Shown here one piece after another: positions 28,260 to 36,494 of a stretch of DNA of 50,904 bases. The stretch comes from Chloroflexota bacterium. Its GTDB lineage: Bacteria; Chloroflexota; Anaerolineae; Anaerolineales; UBA11858. The stretch is taken from positions 1 through 50,904 of the forward strand of contig VGOC01000016.1 in assembly GCA_016865865.1 (NCBI GenBank), given 5' to 3'. Numbering within the stretch: position 1 is the stretch's first letter; every line of letters begins with the position of its first letter. The notes below the pieces were generated by a model, which saw only the letters and a list, made by a program, of their open reading frames with translations, was not told the origin of the DNA and did not search any database. A program made the position numbers and the translations under genes.

Positions 28260-29410
28260 TCACTTCGGGCGTTCATAGCGCCATTCTATACGGTCGCGCT
28301 CCGCGCGTCGCTCCAGGGCCAGCTCGATCAGGCGATCAACCAGCTCTGGGTATGACAGCCCACTGGCTTGCCACAGCTTGGGGTACATGCTAATCTGTGT
28401 AAAACCTGGGAGCGTGTTCAACTCATTCAGATAGAACTCGCCGCTCTCCTTATCCAACAAAAAGTCAACTCGCGCCATCCCGGCGCAATCTATCGCCTGG
28501 TAAGCTCGCACGGCTGCCGCACGCATCGCTTCGCCGATCTCAGCAGGGATGTCTGCGGGGATGAAAGCCTCCGAGCGCTCATCGTGATACTTGGCCTCAT
28601 ACGAATAGAACTCGGCCGTGGGGCGGATCTCGCCGGGAATGGAAGCCCGAGGGCTATCGTTGCCCAAGACGCTGATCTCGATCTCCCGCGCAACGACGCC
28701 TCTCTCGGCCAACACCCGCCGGTCGAAGCGCGCCGCCTCCATCAGCGCCTCAATCAAATCCGAGCGGTTGTGACATTTGCTCACCCCAACGGAGGAGCCC
28801 ATGTTAGCGGGTTTGACGAAAATGGGATAAGCCGACATCGCTTCGATCCGATCGAGCACTTGCTCCATGCCTTCCTCGAATTCGCTTCGCAGTACGACCA
28901 CGCTCTCGACGACCGGGATTGCATTGGCTTGCATCACCGCCTTGAAGACGCCTTTATCCATGCCAACTGAGGAACCCACCACTCCCGCGCCCACATAAGC
29001 TACATTGGCCATCTCGAACAACCCCTGTATGGTGCCATCTTCGCCGAAGGTGCCGTGCAACACGGGAAAGAACACATCGAAGTCTTGAAGATGCTGGAGG
29101 GTTTCCCTTCCTTCGGCCTCATGGACAGCATATATTCCATGGCGAGTAGGATAGCATATATTCCATGGCGAGTAGGATCAGGCAACATGGTCACAGGAGT
29201 GAGGTGATCGAACTTACCAGCCACGAAGCTATCGAGCACATTTTCCCCAACCAGCCAGGCTCCCTCATGGGTGACGCCGATCTCCGTGACCTGATATTTT
29301 CCGGGGTCGAGCGCTCTCAATACCGAACGCGCCGACATCAAGGAGACCTCATGCTCCCCAGAGCGCCCCCCGAAAATCACACCTACTCGAAGTTTGTTAT
29401 TCATAACCAT
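28260..29410 (-). CDS. ddl: D-alanine--D-alanine ligase, frame broken by a 26-bp duplication
   Basis: Ddl joins two D-alanines for the peptidoglycan stem. The ORF-track entries 29000-29416 and 28260-29075 are one gene: [16 protein letters not shown], then [32 protein letters not shown] (ATP-grasp) and [14 protein letters not shown]. The 26-bp tandem repeat at 29127-29178 shifts the frame. Removing one copy joins HGIYA to [16 protein letters not shown] and restores about 375 residues. The start is ambiguous (GTG 29416, ATG 29410 or ATG 29404). It lies 35-47 bp downstream of murB, depending on start. Confidence 0.94.
29127..29178. repeat. Exact 26-bp tandem duplication inside ddl
   Basis: AGCATATATTCCATGGCGAG plus AGTAGGAT-type end is present twice, at 29127-29152 and 29153-29178, without mismatch. 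The unit is 26 bp, so it shifts the frame of ddl. There is no microhomology at the unit ends. Confidence 0.97.
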
Positions 29411-29416
29411 AGACAC

Positions 29417-29451
29417 TTTTCAATATCCAACATCCAACTTCCAACATCCAA
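29417..29451. repeat. Short word repeat (CCAACATCCAACTT) between murB and ddl
   Basis: The spacer reads TCCAACATCCAACTTCCAAC and continues ATCCAACTACCA, so a 7-base word (TCCAACW) is repeated about five times. Unlike the larger word-hairpins it has no inverted half. It may be a short member of the same class. Confidence 0.6.
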
Positions 29452-30378
29452 CTACCACTCTCCAACCAGCTCGATCTCCAGTTCCAGTTCCACGCCGAAT
29501 TTCTCGGCAACGGTCTTTCGGGCCAACTCGATCAGGGCGAAAACATCTTCCGCCGTAGCATCGCCGTGATTGATGAAGAAGTTGGCGTGCATTGGGCTGA
29601 TCTCGGCATCTCCGACGCGGGCGCCCTTTAAACCGGCTTCTTCGATCAAACGTCCGGCGAAATCTCCGGGGGGGTTTTCGAACATCGAACCCATGCTGGC
29701 CCCAGGGGGCTGTGTGCGACGCCGGAAAGCAGCATACGCGTCCATCTTCTTCTGAATTTCATCCGAAGGGCGATGAGCCAACGCAAAGCGCGCCGACAAA
29801 ATCGTCGCCGTGATTGGCTCACGCTTCAAGCGGCTGGAGCGATAGGCGAAACCCATCTCTTCCGCAGACCACTGCGACCACTTCCCATCCTGATGCAAGA
29901 TTTCTGCCATAATCAGGCAGCCAGCCACATCACCACCGTGCGCGCCAGCGTTGCCGAATACCGCGCCGCCGACTGTGCCAGGTATCCCCGCGGCCCACTC
30001 CAGGCCCGACAGCCCGCGTGAGGCTGCCCGCCGGGCTACTTTCCCCAAATTGGCCCCCGAGGCAGCCCAGACCGTGGGAGGCGCGCCCTCGTCATCGAAG
30101 CTGATCTGGCGCGCCCGGTTGAGCACCACCACGCCCCGCACGCCAGCATCGCTAATCAGCACATTCGACCCTCCACCCAGAATCAGGAAAGGAACTTCCA
30201 ACGCCCTTAACTCAGTCGCTGCCCAGGCCAACTCATCCACCGAGTTCACTGTCACCACCGCATCCGCGGGGCCGCCCACGCGCGCAGCCGTATGGCGCGC
30301 CAAAGACACATCCGTTTGCATCGTCTCGCCAAAAACGGAATGCAGGCTTTCGAGAGGCAGGGTAGCAGCAGGAAACAT
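29452..30378 (-). CDS. murB: UDP-N-acetylmuramate dehydrogenase
   Basis: MurB reduces UDP-GlcNAc-enolpyruvate to UDP-MurNAc with FAD and NADPH. The 308 residues contain the FAD motif ILGGGSNVLISDAGVRG, the substrate region GLSGLEWAAGIPGTVGG and FGNAGAHGGDV. The catalytic-loop region MGSMFENPPGDFAGRLIEEA (in part) and HANFFINHGDATAEDV are also present. It starts 6 bp after the small unknown gene, in the murC-murB-ddl order. Confidence 0.97.
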   Translation of the reverse strand: MFPAATLPLESLHSVFGETMQTDVSLARHTAARVGGPADAVVTVNSVDELAWAATELRALEVPFLILGGGSNVLISDAGVRGVVVLNRARQISFDDEGAPPTVWAASGANLGKVARRAASRGLSGLEWAAGIPGTVGGAVFGNAGAHGGDVAGCLIMAEILHQDGKWSQWSAEEMGFAYRSSRLKREPITATILSARFALAHRPSDEIQKKMDAYAAFRRRTQPPGASMGSMFENPPGDFAGRLIEEAGLKGARVGDAEISPMHANFFINHGDATAEDVFALIELARKTVAEKFGVELELEIELVGEW

Positions 30379-30384
30379 CGTATG

Positions 30385-30636
30385 CTATAAAACCTTGATT
30401 CGTTCGATAATCTTGTCTATCAACTCAGCCATCGAATAAATTCGAGGCGGGCTTACGAAATCCACTTTCGTGGATTGAGTTTTCGACCGACGCAGCGCCT
30501 GTGTTGAGCGCAGCGAAGCATCGGGTTCGCAAGGCAGCCTCGATTTCCAATCGCTGGCTGTCTGCGATGTGTTTTCCAGGCGTATCGCCGATAATGTCAC
30601 AGTTTCGGCCTCGAATGTACGTTTTGCCTTGGTCAT
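30385..30636 (-). CDS. Small unknown protein coupled to murC
   Basis: An 83-residue ORF begins in an ATGA overlap with the murC stop and ends 6 bp before murB, which suggests real translation. I do not recognise a family. The N-terminal third (MTKAKRTFEAETVTLSAIRL) and the C-terminal third (MAELIDKIIERIKVL, helical) look protein-like. The middle is rich in Ser, Thr and Arg and may come from a dispersed repeat. The function is unknown. Confidence 0.5.
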   Translation of the reverse strand: MTKAKRTFEAETVTLSAIRLENTSQTASDWKSRLPCEPDASLRSTQALRRSKTQSTKVDFVSPPRIYSMAELIDKIIERIKVL

Positions 30637-32042
30637 CGAGTCATCCTCACTCGCGATCCATCACGATGCTTTTTCTCATCCGACAACGATGCCAGCACAT
30701 CCTGGCTGATTCGGATGGCGTCTCCAGCCGAGAGCACCAGCACTACATCGCCGGCTTGAAGATCATTCAACAAACAGGCGGTTGTATCGGCTAAGGAGCA
30801 TGTAAATCGAACATGGGGATGATCCATCGCCTGCACAACCTGTTCAGCCGAGAAATCTAGGTCGAAGGCTTCTCGGGAGCGGTATACCTCGGTCACCAAT
30901 ACGCGATCAGCGTCATCGAAAGCCGCGACGAACTCATCGAAGAGCGTTTTAGTTCGCGTATACGTATGCGGCTGCCAGACCGCCCAAATCCTGCGATTGG
31001 GATATCGAACCCGGGCAGCGGCCAATGTGGCCCGAATCTCGGTGGGGTGATGGGCGTAATCGTCTATCAGGGTCACGCCAGCAACTTCTCCGAGCACTTG
31101 GAAGCGACGCCCAACCCCAAGGAATTCATTCAACGCCCCAGCGGCATCCGTCAAGGATAACCCCAGCAGGTCAACCACCGCCAGAGCGGCCAGGGCGTTT
31201 TCGACATTGTGCTTGCCAGGAACTTGCAGGGAAATCTGAGCAATCCTTTTACCGGCGCGGCAGGCATCGAAGTCGGAGCCGCCGTGGTGATTGAGCGTGA
31301 TATTTTCGGCGTAATAATCATAGTCCGGTGATTGGACGCTGTAGCTCAACCGCCGGCGCCCTTCATTGGCCGCTACGGCCATGATTTTGCTGGCGCCGGG
31401 ATCATCTCCACAGGCCAGAAGAATCCCATCGGGAGGCAGAATCCTCGCAAAATCCAGGAAGGCCTGCTGGAACGCTTCTGGGGTGGGGAATATATCGGGG
31501 TGATCGTGTTCCACATTGGTGATCACGGCGATTTGGGGCTTCAATCCTAAGAACATATAATCATACTCGTCGGCCTCGATCACAAAGGTGGGGCCTTCGC
31601 CGGCGCGGGCATTGGTCTCCAGATTCATCACCACGCCGCCGACAATGAAAGAGGGATCCTGGTCGAGGGCAGTCAGCGCCCAGGCCAGCATCGCCGTGGT
31701 AGTGGTTTTACCATGAGAACCTGCCACCGCAATGCCCTGTCGTCCTTCCATCAAATGGCCAAGATAATCAGCCCGCTTGAGCACAGGGATTCCCGCGTCG
31801 AGGGCGGCCTGCACTTCGGGGTTATCATCTTGCACCGCCGAAGATCGGATAACCAGATCGGCGCCGTTTACATTCGAAGCCCGGTGGCCGATGAAGACTT
31901 CAGCCCCGGCAGCTTCGACCGCTTGCGCCAGGGGGGAGTACTCCTGGTCGGAGCCGCTGACCGTGTATCCGCTCTCCAGCAGCACACGGGCAATGGCCGA
32001 CAGGCCTGTACCACCGATCCCGACAAAGTGCACGTGCGCCAT
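30633..32042 (-). CDS. murC: UDP-N-acetylmuramate--L-alanine ligase
   Basis: MurC adds the first amino acid of the peptide stem. I place the start at ATG 32042 (MAHVHFVGIGGTGLSAIARV), where it overlaps the upstream stop as TGATG. The 469 residues contain the ATP loop AGSHGKTTTTAML, EADEYDYMFL, TNVEHDHPD and DDYAHHPTEIRATL, all Mur ligase motifs. It is followed by the small coupled ORF. Confidence 0.97.
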   Translation of the reverse strand: MAHVHFVGIGGTGLSAIARVLLESGYTVSGSDQEYSPLAQAVEAAGAEVFIGHRASNVNGADLVIRSSAVQDDNPEVQAALDAGIPVLKRADYLGHLMEGRQGIAVAGSHGKTTTTAMLAWALTALDQDPSFIVGGVVMNLETNARAGEGPTFVIEADEYDYMFLGLKPQIAVITNVEHDHPDIFPTPEAFQQAFLDFARILPPDGILLACGDDPGASKIMAVAANEGRRRLSYSVQSPDYDYYAENITLNHHGGSDFDACRAGKRIAQISLQVPGKHNVENALAALAVVDLLGLSLTDAAGALNEFLGVGRRFQVLGEVAGVTLIDDYAHHPTEIRATLAAARVRYPNRRIWAVWQPHTYTRTKTLFDEFVAAFDDADRVLVTEVYRSREAFDLDFSAEQVVQAMDHPHVRFTCSLADTTACLLNDLQAGDVVLVLSAGDAIRISQDVLASLSDEKKHRDGSRVRMTR

Positions 32043-32686
32043 CAAATAAACACCACCAGAACCAATAAGAAAGCAAGACCAACTGCAACGAAGATTCCAG
32101 GAGAAATCCCCAGCCAAATTGGGGGCATGGCATTGATCAACATCGTTGCCGTACTAAGCAGAGGGTCATTGCTATTCGGCGCAATAATATATGGCTCGAA
32201 TGGATAATGAGCCGAGTGCATATAGGACCAGATCGTTCCGACAAATAAGTACCCGTTGAAAGCGCCCACAACAAAACCTAATAGAATATCTTGAATTTTA
32301 TCTCTGCGGATGGAACCACCCAGCTTCGTAAGCGTAGGTGTTTGATAGCCGAAAAAGACCAACCCACCCAGAATGCACGTTCGAATCCAAAATTGGCGGC
32401 GGTATGCGCTTTGAGCGTCAGCGTTGAGCTGGCTAAAAGGCTTGACCTCTTCCGGGGGAAGGATCACGACATCGGCCGTTTCTCCCTCGCTGACAAATCC
32501 ATATGCTACTTCCAAAGATTTGAACGGCACAATCAATACTCTTAGATAATCTTGCGCAATCAAGATCATGAACAGCGCCAGCACAACACTGAATGTGACC
32601 AGCATCTCTTTAGCCCAACCCCTCAATGCTCCAACAAAAGCAAAGAGAAATAGAAAGAGAAAAAAGACCACCGCAAGACTAATCAT
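32042..32686 (-). CDS. CvpA-like membrane protein
   Basis: The 214-residue protein starts with a strongly hydrophobic segment (ISLAVVFFLFLFLFAFVGAL) and then GWAKEMLVTFSVVLALFM, resembling the CvpA (colicin V production) family's N-terminus. At least four membrane segments are seen, the last at the C-terminus (VAVGLAFLLVLVVFI). It overlaps murG and murC by one base each (TGATG), so all three are coupled. Its role in the wall cluster is unknown. Confidence 0.65.
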   Translation of the reverse strand: MISLAVVFFLFLFLFAFVGALRGWAKEMLVTFSVVLALFMILIAQDYLRVLIVPFKSLEVAYGFVSEGETADVVILPPEEVKPFSQLNADAQSAYRRQFWIRTCILGGLVFFGYQTPTLTKLGGSIRRDKIQDILLGFVVGAFNGYLFVGTIWSYMHSAHYPFEPYIIAPNSNDPLLSTATMLINAMPPIWLGISPGIFVAVGLAFLLVLVVFI

Positions 32687-33885
32687 CAGTTACTTCCTCT
32701 CATTGCATCGGCGCCTGCCAACTCGGCCAACAAACGGCCGATAGATAACGCCGCTTCAGGTTTGTTCAACGACAGCATCGCTTTGCGCATCTCCGCGCGG
32801 CGCCCCTCATCGTGCATCAGATCACGAACCAGAGGGACGATCTTCTCGGGCAATTCGGCGTCAGCTACCATCACGGCGGCTCCGCGCCGCGCCAGGTATT
32901 CGGCATTGACCTTCTGATAACGCCAGGCGTAGGGATAGGGCACCAGGATGGCCGGCAGCCCGAAGAGAGGCAACTCTCCCAGACTGGATGCGCCCGCTCG
33001 AGAGAGAGCCAGATTGGCTGCCCCGAAGGCTGCGCCCATCTCTGCGTGCAGGTATGGATAGGGGTGATAGCGTTGATCTTTTTCCGGAGCGAGTCCCCGG
33101 CGAGCCTGCTCGACTTCGGACCAGTTCAATTCTCCGGTGATATGGATGATCTGCATTTCGGCCAGCAATTCCGGCAAAGCCGGGAACAAAGCCCGGTTGA
33201 TCGAGCGGGCGCCCTTACTGCCGCCGAACACCAATAACGTCGGCAAATCGGCCTGTAAATTCAAGACCTTCTGGGCCTGCTCTCGATTCCAGGATAGAAG
33301 CTCCTGCCGGGTAGGGTAACCAGTCACGACGACGCCGCGATGCTTCGGGAAAAATGAGCGCGAATCTTCTGTGGTCAGGGCAATTCGATCCGCAAAACGG
33401 GCTAATGTCTTCAAAGCCAATCCCGGTTCGATGTCTGGGACAAAGAGGACCGCAGGTATCTTCGACCCAGCCAAAGCGATAGGCGCCGCCACATAGCCTC
33501 CAGTAAAAAAAATCACCTCGGGGCGAAATCGTCGCAATATTTTTCGGGCTGCGATGAACCCGCGCGCCATCTGGAACAGATTGCCAGGCATGGCCCGCAG
33601 CCCAACACCGTGCATACCTGCCGCGGGAATAGCCTCGAACGGCAAGCCCGCTCGAGCTACCAGGTCAGCCTCCATGCCACCTTCGCCGCCGACCCACAGG
33701 AGGTCGGAAGGAGGAAGGGTGAAGACTTGCCCTGGGCGCAGCCGAAGGGAGGAAGGATGAAGGGCGGAGGAGGAATTTCCGCCTTCAGCCTTCCGCTCTC
33801 CGCCTTCCGCCTTTAGCCCTTCCAGAACGGCGAGGGCGGGGTACACGCCGCCGCCGGTCCCGCCTGCGCAGATTAACAATCGCAC
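32686..33885 (-). CDS. murG: MurG glycosyltransferase with a low-complexity insertion
   Basis: MurG transfers GlcNAc onto lipid I to form lipid II. The 399 residues include MRLLICAGGTGGGVYPALAV (the E. coli motif GGTGGH has Gly for His), GGEGGMEADLVARAGLPFEA, FGGSKGARSIN and SRAGASSLGELPLFGLPAIL. About 36 residues (25-60: AEGGERKAEGG, then NSSSALHPSSLRLRPGQVF) sit between the first strand-helix unit and the next. They are encoded by a word-repeat element and have no counterpart in usual MurG. The gene overlaps ftsW by 101 bp. Confidence 0.95.
   Translation of the reverse strand: MRLLICAGGTGGGVYPALAVLEGLKAEGGERKAEGGNSSSALHPSSLRLRPGQVFTLPPSDLLWVGGEGGMEADLVARAGLPFEAIPAAGMHGVGLRAMPGNLFQMARGFIAARKILRRFRPEVIFFTGGYVAAPIALAGSKIPAVLFVPDIEPGLALKTLARFADRIALTTEDSRSFFPKHRGVVVTGYPTRQELLSWNREQAQKVLNLQADLPTLLVFGGSKGARSINRALFPALPELLAEMQIIHITGELNWSEVEQARRGLAPEKDQRYHPYPYLHAEMGAAFGAANLALSRAGASSLGELPLFGLPAILVPYPYAWRYQKVNAEYLARRGAAVMVADAELPEKIVPLVRDLMHDEGRRAEMRKAMLSLNKPEAALSIGRLLAELAGADAMRGSN
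33706..33813. repeat. In-frame word-hairpin insertion in murG, also ending ftsW
   Basis: On the minus strand, AAGGCGGAAGGCGGAGAGCG and AAGGCTGAAGGCGG are followed by the inverted words CCGCCCTTCATCCTTCC and CTTCACCCTTCCTCCTTCC. The two halves can pair. The block keeps the murG frame and carries the TGA stop of ftsW in the other frame. It looks like the spacer word-hairpins but sits inside coding sequence. Confidence 0.75.
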
Positions 33886-35077
33886 CGAAAGTCCTCCGTG
33901 ATTCTTCTTCTTGTTTGCGCTCCGATAGACGTGAAATATTCAGCACGATACCCAGCGCCGCCATCGTCGTCACCAAATTCGAACCGCCAATGCTGAAAAA
34001 CGGCAGGGAATTGCCAGCAAAGGGCATCAGGTTCAGTAACGAGGCCATGTTCATATAAGCTTCCAAAGTGATCCACATGGTCAGCCCGACAGCCAAAAGC
34101 GCCCCCAAACCATCTGGAGCGCGATTGGCAATGACCAATCCTCGCCAGAACAATAATGCAAAGAGAATAACTACAATCGTTGCTCCCAACACCCCCGTCT
34201 CCTCGCCAACGACGGCAAAGACGCTATCTGTGTGAGGGAAAGGTAAAGTTGTCATTTTGGTTGTGCCATGACCAAAGCCATCACCAAACCATTTACCGCG
34301 CATAAACGCCACCGTCGAGTGCTTCACATGGTCAGAGGATGCAAGGATGTTCTTCGAACCTTCTTTGAAATACGACACCCGTTCGTTATTCGTCGGGTTG
34401 AAGAGGATGACCAAAAAACCCGCCAGACCGGCGACCAGGAATAGAAACGCCGTTTGGATAACATCGCTGCCGGCCAGGTAATACATCAGACCGCCTAAGA
34501 TCATCACCATGCCTGCGGCGCTCAAATCGGGTTGACGCAAGATCAAACCGCTGGTGATCCCAACGATAGCTGCCAGGGGGATCAATCCATAGCCCACATC
34601 GGCCAACTGGTTTCGCTTGGCGTACAACCACACAGATAGATAGATCACGATGACGAATTTCGCCAGCTCCGAGGGCTGAATCGATCCATCTCGAAAAGCA
34701 CGCGTGACATCATTCATCGGCTCGCCAAAAAGCAACACAGCGATCAACGCTATCAGCGTGACAGCCATCGCGCCGATCGAGAGATAATGCCAATAGTGAT
34801 AATCCAGCCAGGTCAGGAGGATCATGGTTACGAAACCCAACCCCAGCCAGCGAAGCTGCCGGTAAAAGAGATAAGTGGGTGAACTGATGCCAATTTCTTC
34901 CTTGGATACCAACATGGAAGGATCCCAACTGGCGGAATGCATCATCAGCAGGCCAAACCCGATCAAAGTGAGCACCACCAGAATCAGAGGCACATCAATA
35001 TTCAGGCGCGGCGAAGACCAGGTTTTCCCCAGTCGTTTTACCTGACTGGGGGCGGCTACATTAACTCGTTGACCCAT
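33785..35077 (-). CDS. ftsW: Lipid II polymerase/flippase-family division protein FtsW
   Basis: FtsW is a SEDS-family glycosyltransferase that polymerises septal peptidoglycan. From ATG 35077 (MGQRVNVAAPSQVKR) it has 430 residues and about ten membrane segments, with DVTRAFRDGSIQPSELAKF, HTDSVFAVVGEETGVLG and the end PFFSIGGSNLVTTMAALGI. The last ~30 residues (RRRDRRRRVPRPRRSGRAKG) are basic and run into the word element in murG, which gives the stop. GTG 35089 is another possible start. Confidence 0.94.
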   Translation of the reverse strand: MGQRVNVAAPSQVKRLGKTWSSPRLNIDVPLILVVLTLIGFGLLMMHSASWDPSMLVSKEEIGISSPTYLFYRQLRWLGLGFVTMILLTWLDYHYWHYLSIGAMAVTLIALIAVLLFGEPMNDVTRAFRDGSIQPSELAKFVIVIYLSVWLYAKRNQLADVGYGLIPLAAIVGITSGLILRQPDLSAAGMVMILGGLMYYLAGSDVIQTAFLFLVAGLAGFLVILFNPTNNERVSYFKEGSKNILASSDHVKHSTVAFMRGKWFGDGFGHGTTKMTTLPFPHTDSVFAVVGEETGVLGATIVVILFALLFWRGLVIANRAPDGLGALLAVGLTMWITLEAYMNMASLLNLMPFAGNSLPFFSIGGSNLVTTMAALGIVLNISRLSERKQEEESRRTFGAIVNLRRRDRRRRVPRPRRSGRAKGGRRRAEG

Positions 35078-36486
35078 TTTCGAAAGCACTCTCCTCGTTC
35101 TTCGAAATCCGAAAACTCATCGAAACTCGTCCCGCCGGGAGCGAGCAACACCACCTCGCCGGGCTCGACGACCTGCGCGGCTGCGCTTACTGCTTCCCGT
35201 AGATTCTGGCAAACCGTCTGTGTATACGGCCGCTCAGCCGGGCCTGCCGCAGCCATAGCGCGAGAGATGATTGCTGACGCCTCGCCGAAGATCACCAGAT
35301 GGTCTACTCGCTGGCGCACCAAAGCTGCCAGGTCCGCCCAGGGGAGGTCTTTGTCCCGGCCGCCGGCCAGAAGCACGATCGGCTCATCGAACGAGCGGAT
35401 CGCCGCGATAGCCCTCTCTGGGGCGGTGGCAATCGAGTCGTTGTACCAATCGGCGCCGCCCCAGGAACGCACGAATTCCAAACGATGGGGCTCGCCCCGG
35501 AATTTCTCGACGCCGGCTCTCATGGCGTCTGCCGGGATTCCGATCGCCGCGGCGATTGCGCATGCTGCCAACACATTCGATAAATTGTGCTCGCCTCGCA
35601 GTTGGATCGCTTCTGTGGGAAGCAGTTTTCGAGGAGATTCTCTCTCCCAAAGCGTGATCCAGCCTTCGAGCAGGAAGGTCCCAACCCGACCTTTAGGTGG
35701 GCGCGCCATCCCGAAGGTGAGTAAATCCCCCCGGACGGAATCCAACAAACCCCAGGCTCCAGGGTCATCATGCCCCAGAACAGCCACATCGCCCGGGCGT
35801 TGAAAATCCAAAATACGAGCTTTTGCAGCCGTATAGGCCTCCATGGTGATATGGCGATCGAGATGATTTGGCGTTACATTGAGCACCGCAGCTACATCGG
35901 GGGAACGGGTCATCAATTCGAGTTGGAAACTGGACAATTCCATCACCACCAAATCGGCGTCGGTCATCTCGTCCACAGACGAAATCAACGGATTGCCGAT
36001 ATTGCCACCGATCCATGTGCGGGTTAGGGGAGGCGGGTTAGGGGTTAGGGGTTGCACACTACCTGACTTCCTAACTCCTAACTCGCAACTCTCCCCTGCC
36101 ATGCGACCGACAAGCGATGTTGTGGTAGTCTTCCCCGCCGAGCCGGTAATGCCCACCACCTTACAAGGAGCAGCCTCCAGGAAAATCTGTGAGTCATTGG
36201 AGAGAGGCAGACCTCGCTTTTGCGCTTCCACAACCAGAGGCAGCGTCAATGGCACGCCGCCCGATACGCACACCAAATCAACATCATCCAGCAATCCCAG
36301 AGGATGGCCGCCCAAAGCCCATTCGACGGGCGCATCGGCCAAATCCTGGCGCGCCGTAACGAGCTCATCGGCCTCACGGCGGTCATTGAGTAGGACACGA
36401 GCGCCATGCGCGACCAGATAGCGCGCCAGGGCTATCCCCTGGCGGGCAACACCGATCATCAACACTCGACGGCCGTTCCAGTCCAT
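35056..36486 (-). CDS. murD: UDP-N-acetylmuramoyl-L-alanine--D-glutamate ligase with an in-frame insertion
   Basis: MurD adds D-glutamate to UDP-MurNAc-L-Ala. From ATG 36486 (SD GAGGAAG) it has 476 residues: GVARQGIALARYLV, GITGSAGKTTTTSLVGRM, WIGGNIGNPLI, NVTPNHLDRH and APGGTSFDEF. Between GRMAG and TWIGG about 24 residues (ESCELGVRKSGSVQPLTPN, then PPPLTR) interrupt the ATP-loop-to-GGNIG loop. They derive from a GTTAGG-type word element. A GTG at 36498 overlapping the mraY stop is the alternative start. Confidence 0.96.
   Translation of the reverse strand: MDWNGRRVLMIGVARQGIALARYLVAHGARVLLNDRREADELVTARQDLADAPVEWALGGHPLGLLDDVDLVCVSGGVPLTLPLVVEAQKRGLPLSNDSQIFLEAAPCKVVGITGSAGKTTTTSLVGRMAGESCELGVRKSGSVQPLTPNPPPLTRTWIGGNIGNPLISSVDEMTDADLVVMELSSFQLELMTRSPDVAAVLNVTPNHLDRHITMEAYTAAKARILDFQRPGDVAVLGHDDPGAWGLLDSVRGDLLTFGMARPPKGRVGTFLLEGWITLWERESPRKLLPTEAIQLRGEHNLSNVLAACAIAAAIGIPADAMRAGVEKFRGEPHRLEFVRSWGGADWYNDSIATAPERAIAAIRSFDEPIVLLAGGRDKDLPWADLAALVRQRVDHLVIFGEASAIISRAMAAAGPAERPYTQTVCQNLREAVSAAAQVVEPGEVVLLAPGGTSFDEFSDFEERGECFRKWVNELM
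36018..36095. repeat. In-frame word-hairpin insertion in murD (GTTAGGAG / CCTAACCCC)
   Basis: On the minus strand, GAGTTGCGAGTTAGGAGTTA is followed by inverted words CCCCTAACCCCTAACCCGCC and CCCCTAACC. The word GTTAGG recurs at 49742-49790. The reading frame of murD passes through unbroken. It looks like telomere repeats only by chance of base composition. Confidence 0.75.
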
Positions 36487-36494
36487 CTGCTTCC

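Noticed and set aside
28260-29416. Two adjacent small genes in place of ddl
   Set aside because: They are the N- and C-terminal parts of one D-Ala-D-Ala ligase, shifted by the 26-bp duplication.
36018-36095. Telomere-like repeats (TTAGGG)
   Set aside because: The units are irregular, inverted and inside a bacterial coding frame; the likeness is chance.
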